Source: Geofilum rhodophaeum
GTDB taxonomy: Bacteria > Bacteroidota > Bacteroidia > Bacteroidales > Marinilabiliaceae
DNA length: 64,000 nucleotides
Assembly (NCBI RefSeq): GCF_002210225.1
Contig: NZ_MWUJ01000004.1
Coordinates: 124,001-188,000, forward strand
Reading direction: 5' to 3'
Shown here piece after piece: positions 8,756 through 17,662 of the stretch. Numbering within the stretch: the first letter of the stretch is position 1; each line of letters begins with the position of its first letter. The notes under the pieces were generated by a model. It saw only the letters and a program-made list of their open reading frames with translations, made no database searches and was not told the origin of the DNA. A program made the translations under genes and the position numbers.

Positions 8756-11596
8756 TTATCTGGCAATTTGCAATTCGCTGCCATCGTATTCATATACCTT
8801 TCCACGATTCAACACCGCCAATTCAAATGGTGTACCATTGTCCTGGTCAATAAAAATCACGCGAACAGACTTTTTCTCGGCCATCCCCTCAAAACTTCCG
8901 CTGCGCTGGCCCAAAGTCAGGGTTTGAGCAGCCTCATTCCAGTTCAGCACAATCGAGCTAAAGGCACCCTCTTCGTAATTGTAATTTGTCGCCTCATCTT
9001 CGTACCACTCAAAAGACCCGTCTTTTCCGGTAAATACCATAATGGTGTAGGGCTCGTCGCTTTGCTGTGCAGTATGCTCAATTTCAGGACCGAAAGGAAT
9101 TACACTGCCTTCGGGGACAAAGAGCGGCATGCGCTCGTAAGGAGCCGCTACAACTTTGGTGCTGCCGCCTTGATGAAATGCGCCGGTATTGAAATCGTAC
9201 CAGCCCTTACCGGCAGGGAAATAAACCTCGCGCTCTGTGGCGCCATACTCACCCACGGGACAAACCATAAAAGCAGAGCCGAACAGGTATTGGTCGTTGA
9301 TGTCGTAAACACTCTTATCGTGAGCATAATCCATGGCCAATGCCCGCATTATGGTGTAATCCTTATGGTACACGGCTCCGGTGAGACTGTAAATGTAGGG
9401 CATCAGCCGATAGCGCAACTTATTGTAAAACAACATAGATGAATAGGCAGGATGTCCCTCAGGAGCAATGTTCCAAATTTCACGGAATGGATACTGTCCA
9501 TGCACTCTGAAGAGGGGAACAAAGGCGCCAAACTGGTACCAACGGGTATTCAATTCCCGCCATTCCTTCATGTCTTCAGAACCCTCCCGGGCCGTCTCGT
9601 AGCGCTTCTCTACACAAAAGCCACCGATATCCATGGTCCAGTAGGGCATGCCCGACATAGAGAAATTAACCCCGGCTGTAATCTGGGCCCGCAAATCTTC
9701 CCAAACGGTACCCACATCGCCGCTCCAGGTCACGGTACCATAGCGCTGCATACCGGCAAAACCGGAACGGGTTAGAATAAACACCCGCTCGTCGGGATTG
9801 TAATCGCGCTGACCTTCGTAAATGCCTTTGGCATTCATCAATGCATAGGCATTGAAATACTTGGTGGCGGGACCGTAATAAGTGGGATTCATCAGTGCCT
9901 TACGGTATGCTATGCTGGCGTTGGACAAAATGTCGGGCTCGGTGGCATCGAGCCACCAGGCATCGATGCCCAAATCGTACAAATTATCTCGAATCTGGTC
10001 CCAGAACAACTCCCGGGCACCGGGATTATAAGCATCGTAAAACGAGCCCATGTAACCATCTGCAATCCAGTCGCGCACACTGTCCTTCACCGCCTGCTGA
10101 TACATCCAGCCCTTTTCGTCAAATTGCTTGTAGTGTTCGGTATTGGTGTAAAACTTAGGCCAAACCGAAATCATGATGCGGGCATTGTTGTCGTGCACCT
10201 CCTGAATCATTCCTTTAGGATCCGGAAAGCGTTGCAAATCGAACTTCTGACTGCCCCACTGATCTTCCTCCCAAAACGACCAGTCCTGTACAATATTGTC
10301 GATGGGAATCTGCCTGCGCCTAAACTCTTTCAGCACATCCAGGAGTTCGTCCTGGGTCTTGTAACGTTCTCTGCTCTGCCAAAAACCCATGGCCCATTTG
10401 GGCATCACCTGAGCCTTACCGGTCAGTTCCCGATAACCGCTGATAACTTCGTCCAGATTATCTCCTTTAATGAAGTAATAGTTGATCTCGTCGCCCATTT
10501 CAGAGAAAAAGGCCAACTGGTTTTGCGCTTGCGGATCCACTGGTGAAAGTGCTTTTAAACCAATGTAGGACTCGCCCCCGTCGGGAAACCATTCCAGTTT
10601 AAGGTCAACCTTTTCACCTGCGGTCATTTCTACCTGAAACTTGGCCACAGAAGGATTCCACGCTGTTCTCCAACGCTCAGCCATCAGCTCCCCGTTGATC
10701 CAGATTTTGGTATAGCCGGCATAGTACATCAAAAAGTGGTGTAAGCCGCTTTCCCCGGCCTCTATCTGCCCTTCCCAGGTGATGCGGGAGTGGTTAAAAT
10801 TGAAACCTTCGGGAAAGTTTTGAATGGTCTCCAGGTTCTCATAGTCAATGGTGCTCTCGTTGCGTACCGTAAAAACATGCTCCGTATCCACATCGTCTAC
10901 ATAGGTGGCGGTAAGACTGCCTTCCTCCCCCTCTGCATTGTAAAGCTTAAACTGATCCATTTGTCCGTAGGGCCGCGGATCTCCGTAACGCGAAAGGGAG
11001 TAATTGTCCCACAACACCCCATAGTTACCGGTAGAAACGATAAAGGGGACCGACACCTTGGTGTTGTATTGAAAGAGCTCCTCGTTACGTCCCTTGTAAT
11101 TCATTTCGTGGGCCTGATGCTGACCCAGACCGTAAATGGCCTCCTCATCGTCGGGCGACGCCCACACCTGGCGCAACTCGTAGCCCTCCACCCCATCTAC
11201 AGTAACGGGCTTAAAGCTTCGGCCTTCGGTCTGCTCCTGTAAAACGGTCTTTCCGTCGGCATCCAAAAACCGAACGGCCCCACCGTTAAGGTCAACTTCG
11301 GCTTGCACGGCAGCGGTCTTTAGAATAACCTTCCCGGCTTGATCCTCCTCTATCGAAAAATCCACACTGCCATCGGCCGACTTAATGGCAATCAAACTGG
11401 CTTGATCACTAAAGTTGCCGGTGGGCGAAGTCCTCACCTGAATAATCTCATCGGCCACCACATCCAGGCGAACCACATCTCCATTGGCGCTCTTTACTTC
11501 CAAACCGGTTTCGGTGGACTGGTAATTACCATCCTCACACGAGGTCCAAAAAATGGATGCGACCATCAGGCCATAAGCAAAAAATCTTTTCATCAT
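8756..11596 (-). CDS. GH31 alpha-xylosidase with PA14 insertion, lipoprotein
   Basis: About 946 residues from MMKRFFAYGLMVASIFWTSC, a lipoprotein signal. An upstream in-frame start at 11617 only adds residues before the signal peptide. In numbering from that longer start, a beta-sandwich domain is interrupted by a PA14-like module (about 228-370, including the FLMYYAGYTKIWINGE block). The GH31 barrel follows: WWLDATEPD gives nucleophile Asp557, WSGDVG gives acid/base Asp634, and a DUF5110-like C-terminus ends the protein. GH31 enzymes with this PA14 insertion include xyloglucan alpha-xylosidases of Bacteroides and Cellvibrio. The gene heads an operon with GH95 and has its own three-box operator. 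It probably acts on imported xyloglucan oligosaccharides from the non-reducing end. Confidence 0.9.
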   Translation of the reverse strand: MMKRFFAYGLMVASIFWTSCEDGNYQSTETGLEVKSANGDVVRLDVVADEIIQVRTSPTGNFSDQASLIAIKSADGSVDFSIEEDQAGKVILKTAAVQAEVDLNGGAVRFLDADGKTVLQEQTEGRSFKPVTVDGVEGYELRQVWASPDDEEAIYGLGQHQAHEMNYKGRNEELFQYNTKVSVPFIVSTGNYGVLWDNYSLSRYGDPRPYGQMDQFKLYNAEGEEGSLTATYVDDVDTEHVFTVRNESTIDYENLETIQNFPEGFNFNHSRITWEGQIEAGESGLHHFLMYYAGYTKIWINGELMAERWRTAWNPSVAKFQVEMTAGEKVDLKLEWFPDGGESYIGLKALSPVDPQAQNQLAFFSEMGDEINYYFIKGDNLDEVISGYRELTGKAQVMPKWAMGFWQSRERYKTQDELLDVLKEFRRRQIPIDNIVQDWSFWEEDQWGSQKFDLQRFPDPKGMIQEVHDNNARIMISVWPKFYTNTEHYKQFDEKGWMYQQAVKDSVRDWIADGYMGSFYDAYNPGARELFWDQIRDNLYDLGIDAWWLDATEPDILSNASIAYRKALMNPTYYGPATKYFNAYALMNAKGIYEGQRDYNPDERVFILTRSGFAGMQRYGTVTWSGDVGTVWEDLRAQITAGVNFSMSGMPYWTMDIGGFCVEKRYETAREGSEDMKEWRELNTRWYQFGAFVPLFRVHGQYPFREIWNIAPEGHPAYSSMLFYNKLRYRLMPYIYSLTGAVYHKDYTIMRALAMDYAHDKSVYDINDQYLFGSAFMVCPVGEYGATEREVYFPAGKGWYDFNTGAFHQGGSTKVVAAPYERMPLFVPEGSVIPFGPEIEHTAQQSDEPYTIMVFTGKDGSFEWYEDEATNYNYEEGAFSSIVLNWNEAAQTLTLGQRSGSFEGMAEKKSVRVIFIDQDNGTPFELAVLNRGKVYEYDGSELQIAR

Positions 11597-11655
11597 ATCG
11601 CTGTTTATTTTGTACAATCAAAAGCACGAACAAAATCAAAACCCATTAACACCAC

Positions 11656-11763
11656 CAAAAGTATTTTAACAAAAATTACCAACACAGGCACAAATGAACA
11701 AAAACCGGGGTGCGATTGTATTGAACAGGGTTGGTTTTGTAATCCCGAGGGGGTACATTTGTC
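11656..11763 (-). promoter_or_regulatory. PA14-GH31 promoter with three-box operator
   Basis: On the minus strand a TACTTTTG -7 element (11656-11663) lies within the conserved core at 11655-11671. On the plus strand, three G-rich plus (A/T)TTTGTA-like boxes end at 11720, 11741 and 11763, spaced 21 and 22 bp. The first ends 57 bp from the -7 box, the same geometry as at the GH2 and SusC promoters. The distal box lies within 20 bp of the HTCS stop codon. Confidence 0.72.
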
Positions 11764-11778
11764 TACAAGCCATCAATT

Positions 11779-14700
11779 TTAAGATTGACTATCAGGCGAA
11801 TAGTTAATCTTTGCATATTCTGAAGGAACCATCCCGAATTCTTCCTTAAAATAGCGCGAAAAATATTTGGGATCATTGAAGCCGACCTCATAGGCAATCT
11901 CGGAAACACTCAGTTGACTTTTTTCTAAATACTGGGCAGCCCGCTTTAGTCGCATGATGCGAATGAATTCAACGGGCGTTTTACCGGTGAGGGCCACCAG
12001 CTTATTGTAAAGGTGACCACGACTAACCCCCAATTCTTTGCCCATTTTTTCGACCGAGAACTCACTGTTACCAATATTTTTCTCCACTGTTTTAAGTGCC
12101 CGTTTCAAAAACTTCTCATCCAAAGAGGTAATGCCAATTTCTCCGGGCTTAACCTCAAACTTCTGACCAAAAGAACGGTGAAAATCATTGCGCAGCGCTA
12201 TAAGACGCTCCATTTTCAACTCCAGAATATCGTGATTAAAGGGTTTGGTAATGTAATCCTCCGCTCCGGCTTCCAAACCTTCCAGTTTGTGAGCTTCCGA
12301 GGAGCGGGCGGTCAACAAAATAACGGGAATATGTGAAGTACGTTGATCCGACTTTAAGCGCTTGCACAAAGTCATCCCATCGGTACCGGGCATCATAATA
12401 TCGCTCACTACCAGGTGAGGACGCTGTTCCAAAGTCAGCTTCCAGGCAGCCTCGCCCTCTTCGGCCTCCAGTACCCGATACCTGGCACTCAAATTATCGC
12501 ACAAATAGCGACGTAAATCATGGTTGTCTTCCACCACCAAAACCAGGGGACGTGAGGGGTCCAGGTCAACATTCTCCGCCTTTGGCAAGGGACTAGCTGC
12601 TGACTCATTGCCCACCACTGCCGACTCGGTGTCAGCATTTTCAATCAGCTCCTCTGGCAAGGGCAGACGTACCCTGAAACAACTGCCCTGGCCCTCTTCG
12701 CTGTCCAAAGAAATTTCTCCTCCATGCATCTTCACAAATTCGCTGCACAAAGAAAGACCAATGCCACTGCCCTGATTCATGGCGGCCTCGTTATCGGGAT
12801 TTTGAAAGAAGCGCTCGAACACCTTATCCTGCAATGCTTTGGGCACCCCCACCCCGCTGTCTTTAACAGTAAGTATTATTTCACCGGGCACGGAGGCCTC
12901 CAGAGCAACCGCCACCCGTCCCCCTGCAGGGGTAAACTTGGCAGCATTCGACAAAAGATTGAAAACAATCTTTTCCATTTTATCGTGATCAAAATGAGTG
13001 AGGTAGGCGGACACCTTGCTGTCAAAAGAAAAATGAATCTTCTTACTCTCAAACAAATCGCTGAAGGAGCGACAGGTATCCTCTAGAAAACGCACCAAAT
13101 CGCCCTTTGACAGACTTAATTTAATGTTGTCCACTTCCAGTTTCCTGAAATCGAGCAACTGATTCACCAGATTAAGTAAACGCCGGGCATTGCGCTGAAT
13201 AAGCTCCAACTGACCTTTTATATGCACATCGTCTACCTGCTTAAGCAATCGCTCAGCCGGTGTTAATATGAGGGTTAACGGGGTCCTGAATTCGTGACTC
13301 ACATTGGTAAAAAACCGCAGCTTCATGGCATCCAAATCACGCATGCGTTCGTATTCGTGATGTTCCTGCTGACGTAAAAAATTCATTTCGGCACGACGAC
13401 GAATAATGCGCGTCAACAACAGCACCAGCAACACAAAAAGCACAAAATACACCCCGTAAGCCCAAGCCGTGGCATAAAAGGGAGGAATCACAAGCACTTC
13501 CAGTTGTGCTTCTTCATTGCCCGTCCAACTGCCGTCGCTGGCTGCTGCCATTAGCCTGAAGGTATAGGTGCCGGGATTCAGGTTGGTATAAGTCGCTAAT
13601 CGATTGTCCGCTCCTGTTTCTATCCACTGCTCATTAAATCCTTCCAGCATATAACGAAAACGGGTACGTTCGGGATGAAAGTAATTCAGTGCCGAAAACT
13701 CAATGGAAAACACATTCTGATTGTGCTTAAGCGAAATGTGTTCACTCTTATTCAGAGCTTTGGTCAGCAACACCCTATTGCTGTGTGTTTCACCTATGGC
13801 GATTCGCCTGTTGTGCAGGTTCAAATTGGTTAACACCACGGGATAACGATGCCGGTGGGCCACCACGGCATCGGGATCAAAAATATTGAATCCATTGGCG
13901 CCCCCAAAAACCAACTCTCCGCTGGAAAGTCGCAGGGAGGCGTGTTCATTAAACTCTCTTCCCTGCAGTCCATCGAGCACATCGTAATTACGAAACAAAA
14001 AAGTATCGGACGCTGCGTTCACTTTAAGATTGGAAAGACCATTGAGGGTCGAAATCCACAAATTTCCTTTATCATCGGGCTGCATACTGATGATGTTGTG
14101 ATCGGGGAGACCATCCTCCTCCAGAAAAACCCGAAACGTTCCACTGGCACGATCGAGTAAATTCAAGCCGTTGCGCGTTCCTACCCAAATGCGACCCGCT
14201 GCATCTTCCTGTATCGACAAAACGTGGGGATGACTCAAACTCCCCGGGGTTCCGGCCTCATGCGCGTAATGTCGGAAGCGCCCGGTGGCCACCTCCAACA
14301 CGTTTAACCCGCTGGAAGTCCCCACCCACAAATTCCCCTCCCGGTCCACCGACATAGACAAAACGTAATCCGAATCAATGGAATTGAAGTCGCCGCCCCT
14401 ATGGTGAATAAATGCATCGTTGCGCTCATCGTACAACTCCAGACCACCGCCCAGAGTGCCTACCCAAATTCGCTCTTCCTCGTCTTCCACGATTTGCCAA
14501 ACGCGGTTATCCGACAGGCTGGAAGGAACACCATCCTCGGCCACATAACGCTTAAAACGGCCATCTTCAAAACGATTGAGTCCACCCTGATAGGTTCCCG
14601 CCCATAAGCGACCCTTTGAATCCAGACAAAGAGATACCACCACATTGTTGCTTAAACTATTCGGATTTCCGGGTTCATGTCGGTACTGGGTAAAACTTCG

Positions 14701-15903
14701 TTCCTCCCTGTCGAAATAAACCAGGCCGTCGTCGTTGGTTCCAATCCAGAGGTTGCCCTTATGGTCTTCGGCAAAACAATTCACATCGTTCGAAAAATAA
14801 CGATCCTCCAAGGCCGGATGGGTGCGGTACAATTCGAACTGAAACAATTCGGGATGGTGATAGTTAACCCCATTTTTGAAAGTACCCACCCAAATGATGC
14901 CGTCATCGGTTTTACATAAAGAGGTAATGCTGTTGGCGCTTAAGCTGGTAGCATCGCCTGGCACATTACGAAGCACCGTGCTTCGGTGATTGTCCTTATC
15001 CAGGAGATAGATGCCGCCATGGTCGGTTCCCACCCATATTCTCCCGGAATTATCTTCCTCTACCGCTGAAATACTGACTCCCGGGAGTTCATCACCGGTG
15101 TCTTCGGCTTTAAACACCAACACCTCATCCTTTTGGGGATGGTAGTGGTAAAGTTCCTGCCCAAGTCGGGGACTGAACAGCCAAAGGTGCTCATCGGCAT
15201 CCACAAACAAACGAAAATCCCGCTCATCTTCCGGAAGTGTTGCCCCTACCCCCATATCAATGCGATGAATTACCTGCAGCGTGCTTCGATCCATAACATC
15301 TACCAGGCCATTGGCATGCGCTACATACAAACGATCGTCCCTGCCCACGACCACATCCATCACCCTATTGGAGGAGGGACTGCCAGCATCGTCGCGTTTG
15401 TAATAAAACTGTCGCAATTCCTTCTTTGCCCCATCGTAAAACCAGAGCCCTGTCTGGCTGTTGCCCACCCAGGTATTGCCTTCTCCATCAGCACGCACGG
15501 TCCGGATTCCTGTTCGGGTAAAAGCTGGATCCAACTCAAAAAACAAATGAGAAGTACCAAAGGCTTCCAAATTCGGATTGTAAATAAATACATCGTTATT
15601 GGTCAGCAACCACAAACATCCCTCATGATCTTCAAAGATATCGAGGATGCTGTTGTCCGGCAGCGAGGCCGGATTCATGGGGTCGTTCTTAAAAACCCTG
15701 AAAGTATACCCATCGTAGCGATTGAGACCCGAAACGGTGGCCAACCACAAAAAACCATCGCTGTCGGCAAAAAGGGTATTTACCTGATTGTTAGACAAGC
15801 CCCAACCGGAATCCACGCGGCGAAAGAAATTGGCCGCCTGTTGCGCTGAAACAGCAAAAGAGAAAGCAATCAACAAAAACAGTAAACTGCACCGAAACTT
15901 CAT
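11779..15903 (-). CDS. Hybrid two-component system sensor/regulator (HTCS)
   Basis: About 1374 residues. The ATG at 15903 (MKFRCSLLFLLIAFSFAVSAQ) is preferred to the in-frame TTG at 15912. In numbering from that TTG, the order is: periplasmic double beta-propeller of Reg_prop repeats (30-690), Y_Y_Y domain (740-810), one membrane helix (815-835), HisKA with NVSHEFRTPL (His873), HATPase (970-1085), receiver with SDIMMPG (Asp1171), and an AraC-type DNA-binding domain (1265-1370, YFSRYFKEEFG). This is the classic PUL regulator that senses a glycan fragment in the periplasm and activates the locus. It sits inside the xyloglucan-type PUL and is the best candidate to bind the three-box operators. 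No operator of that type was seen before its own gene. Confidence 0.95.
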   Translation of the reverse strand: MKFRCSLLFLLIAFSFAVSAQQAANFFRRVDSGWGLSNNQVNTLFADSDGFLWLATVSGLNRYDGYTFRVFKNDPMNPASLPDNSILDIFEDHEGCLWLLTNNDVFIYNPNLEAFGTSHLFFELDPAFTRTGIRTVRADGEGNTWVGNSQTGLWFYDGAKKELRQFYYKRDDAGSPSSNRVMDVVVGRDDRLYVAHANGLVDVMDRSTLQVIHRIDMGVGATLPEDERDFRLFVDADEHLWLFSPRLGQELYHYHPQKDEVLVFKAEDTGDELPGVSISAVEEDNSGRIWVGTDHGGIYLLDKDNHRSTVLRNVPGDATSLSANSITSLCKTDDGIIWVGTFKNGVNYHHPELFQFELYRTHPALEDRYFSNDVNCFAEDHKGNLWIGTNDDGLVYFDREERSFTQYRHEPGNPNSLSNNVVVSLCLDSKGRLWAGTYQGGLNRFEDGRFKRYVAEDGVPSSLSDNRVWQIVEDEEERIWVGTLGGGLELYDERNDAFIHHRGGDFNSIDSDYVLSMSVDREGNLWVGTSSGLNVLEVATGRFRHYAHEAGTPGSLSHPHVLSIQEDAAGRIWVGTRNGLNLLDRASGTFRVFLEEDGLPDHNIISMQPDDKGNLWISTLNGLSNLKVNAASDTFLFRNYDVLDGLQGREFNEHASLRLSSGELVFGGANGFNIFDPDAVVAHRHRYPVVLTNLNLHNRRIAIGETHSNRVLLTKALNKSEHISLKHNQNVFSIEFSALNYFHPERTRFRYMLEGFNEQWIETGADNRLATYTNLNPGTYTFRLMAAASDGSWTGNEEAQLEVLVIPPFYATAWAYGVYFVLFVLLVLLLTRIIRRRAEMNFLRQQEHHEYERMRDLDAMKLRFFTNVSHEFRTPLTLILTPAERLLKQVDDVHIKGQLELIQRNARRLLNLVNQLLDFRKLEVDNIKLSLSKGDLVRFLEDTCRSFSDLFESKKIHFSFDSKVSAYLTHFDHDKMEKIVFNLLSNAAKFTPAGGRVAVALEASVPGEIILTVKDSGVGVPKALQDKVFERFFQNPDNEAAMNQGSGIGLSLCSEFVKMHGGEISLDSEEGQGSCFRVRLPLPEELIENADTESAVVGNESAASPLPKAENVDLDPSRPLVLVVEDNHDLRRYLCDNLSARYRVLEAEEGEAAWKLTLEQRPHLVVSDIMMPGTDGMTLCKRLKSDQRTSHIPVILLTARSSEAHKLEGLEAGAEDYITKPFNHDILELKMERLIALRNDFHRSFGQKFEVKPGEIGITSLDEKFLKRALKTVEKNIGNSEFSVEKMGKELGVSRGHLYNKLVALTGKTPVEFIRIMRLKRAAQYLEKSQLSVSEIAYEVGFNDPKYFSRYFKEEFGMVPSEYAKINYSPDSQS

Positions 15904-15982
15904 AAAGGTCAAATTGGGTGAAAAACACTGTTAAATTACGTAAATTCTTTTACCCTGCCAGCAGAAAACCTTTGGGGACAAA

Positions 15983-16012
15983 CAAAAAGACCTCCCTGAC
16001 GCAGGGAAGTCT
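15983..16012 (-). terminator. Intrinsic terminator after the SusC-SusD-SGBP-GH5 operon
   Basis: An 11-bp stem with one mismatch (AGACCTCCCTG against CAGGGAAGTCT, 3-nt loop) is followed on the minus strand by TTTTTGTTTG. It lies 27 bp beyond the GH5 stop. Confidence 0.75.
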
Positions 16013-16038
16013 CTTTGTTTAAATACACCTAAAACTTT

Positions 16039-17571
16039 CTATTCCACCAACTTAGCACGCACCAGCGCGTCCACTGCACCCTGGTCCTCCACCTCGCCGT
16101 TGCTCCTATCGAACAGACCAAAGCCATTGTTCCCAAGGTGACCATTGTCCCAATACACCGGAACCAGTCCCTTTTCAAGCGCAGAACGGGTAACATACTC
16201 CAGGTAAAACTCACGGGCAGCCTTGTGCTGCGCATAAGTCTCCCCGCCCAAACTTTGCAGGTCGGTGCGGTGCAACGCACCGTACTCACCAATTATAACG
16301 GGCACGCCTTTATCCACAAAGGCCGTCTTCATCATGCCAAATGCTTCCTCCACCCAGGCTTCCTGTCCCCATGAACTTACGTCGCCTCCGGCAAAGGAAG
16401 CGCCCCATTGGGTGTCGTAAGGCTGGTCCTCTTTGAGTGCAAACTCGTAAGGATCGTAATAATGCACCTCCACAAAGAGTTTGTCGGCGGCCTCGTCGGC
16501 GGGCAACACAAAACCATTAACGGTATGGCTAATGTTGGTATTGAATCCCTGTACCACCAAATGCCGATAGGCGTTTCTGCCACCTGTGGCCCTTACCGTT
16601 TCAACAAAGGTTTGATTAAAGGAATTCTGAACGGCCAGATGCTCGGCGCTGGGATCGGCATAACTGCCTTCCAGGTGCACCTCATTGGTTCCCGCAAACA
16701 GCAAGCGATCATCGTAATCTCTGAAATAGGCAGCAATCTGCTGCCAATAAGCAGCCAAACGGGTGTTAAGGGCTTCCTGCTGGTCGTACAGTGGGTGATC
16801 CAACCAGCCGCCGTCCCAGTGCACATTAATTTTCACAAACATATCGTTGTCCAGGGCATAATTAACCACCTCTTCCACCCGCTGCAACCAACTTAAGGAA
16901 ATCAGCATATTGTCCCTATCGGCCAGTTTGTGCGACCACGACACGGGAATACGAAGGGTATTAAAACCGGCTGCCTTAACCCCGTCTATCAGGGCTTTGG
17001 TGGTGACCGGATTGCCCCAGGAGCCTTCGCCCCCGCTGTAAACACCGTTGCTTGCAACAATGGCTTCCAGCGAATTACCCAAATTCCACCCCAAGCCCAT
17101 CAACTCAGAGAGCTCCAGAGCTGTCAAATCTCTCATTCCGGTCTGATCGGGTTCCAAAGTGGGCTCAAACTGAAAAACATCAGCCACCGGCTCCTCTGCC
17201 TCCTCGCCCGCTGCCTGTTGCAGCTCCAGGACCAGCGCATCAAGCCCAGCGGCCTTGATGCTTAAACTAAGGCTGCGTGCCTGAGTGGTGGCATTGGGAT
17301 CGGCAGTAATACGCACCAGAGCATTCCCCTGTCCCGACGAAATATTGGGACGCGCCCAAGCACTGCCCGAAAAGTCAATTTGCCAAACACCGTTGCTGGT
17401 AATGCTGACTTCCTGAACACCCCCTTCGGCTTCAAAACTCAGCTGTAGGGGACTGGCTTGCAACACCACCTTCTCCTCAGGCTCGGGATCGGGTGCTTCC
17501 TTTTTATCGTCGCAGGCAAAGCCCAACAATCCCCATCCAATAAGGCCCATCCAAATCAATCGCTTCATCAT
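16039..17571 (-). CDS. BACON-domain GH5 endo-beta-1,4-glucanase (likely endo-xyloglucanase)
   Basis: This 510-residue lipoprotein (lipobox GLLGFAC, Cys20) is probably on the cell surface. A BACON domain occupies about 36-120, with the usual VSITSNGVWQI strand. The GH5 catalytic domain covers about 140-505: LGWNLGNSLEA, the acid/base in GTNEVH (Glu297), HYYDPYEFA, and the nucleophile in IIGEYGALHR (Glu429). The arrangement and likely subfamily (GH5_4) match the keystone vanguard endo-xyloglucanase of the Bacteroides ovatus xyloglucan PUL. It would cut the backbone outside the cell to supply SusC/SusD. It is the last gene of its operon, 91 bp after the SGBP stop and behind an internal hairpin. 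Confidence 0.92.
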   Translation of the reverse strand: MMKRLIWMGLIGWGLLGFACDDKKEAPDPEPEEKVVLQASPLQLSFEAEGGVQEVSITSNGVWQIDFSGSAWARPNISSGQGNALVRITADPNATTQARSLSLSIKAAGLDALVLELQQAAGEEAEEPVADVFQFEPTLEPDQTGMRDLTALELSELMGLGWNLGNSLEAIVASNGVYSGGEGSWGNPVTTKALIDGVKAAGFNTLRIPVSWSHKLADRDNMLISLSWLQRVEEVVNYALDNDMFVKINVHWDGGWLDHPLYDQQEALNTRLAAYWQQIAAYFRDYDDRLLFAGTNEVHLEGSYADPSAEHLAVQNSFNQTFVETVRATGGRNAYRHLVVQGFNTNISHTVNGFVLPADEAADKLFVEVHYYDPYEFALKEDQPYDTQWGASFAGGDVSSWGQEAWVEEAFGMMKTAFVDKGVPVIIGEYGALHRTDLQSLGGETYAQHKAAREFYLEYVTRSALEKGLVPVYWDNGHLGNNGFGLFDRSNGEVEDQGAVDALVRAKLVE

Positions 17572-17602
17572 ACTTTTGCTTTCTTACTGAGAAATTAAAG
17601 TT

Positions 17603-17630
17603 GGAGTCAAAGGCCTAAGCCTTTGACTCC
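17603..17630 (-). terminator. Perfect 12-bp hairpin between SGBP and GH5
   Basis: GGAGTCAAAGGC, loop CTAA, GCCTTTGACTCC. On the minus strand it is followed by AACTTTAATTTC, a weak T-tract. It may be a partial terminator or an RNA-stabilising element that sets expression of the downstream GH5 gene. The CTAA loop recalls the hairpins of the 5.2-6.2 kb array, but the stem sequence differs. Confidence 0.5.
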
Positions 17631-17662
17631 ATAATAACAAACCTAATATTTAAGCCTTCCTC

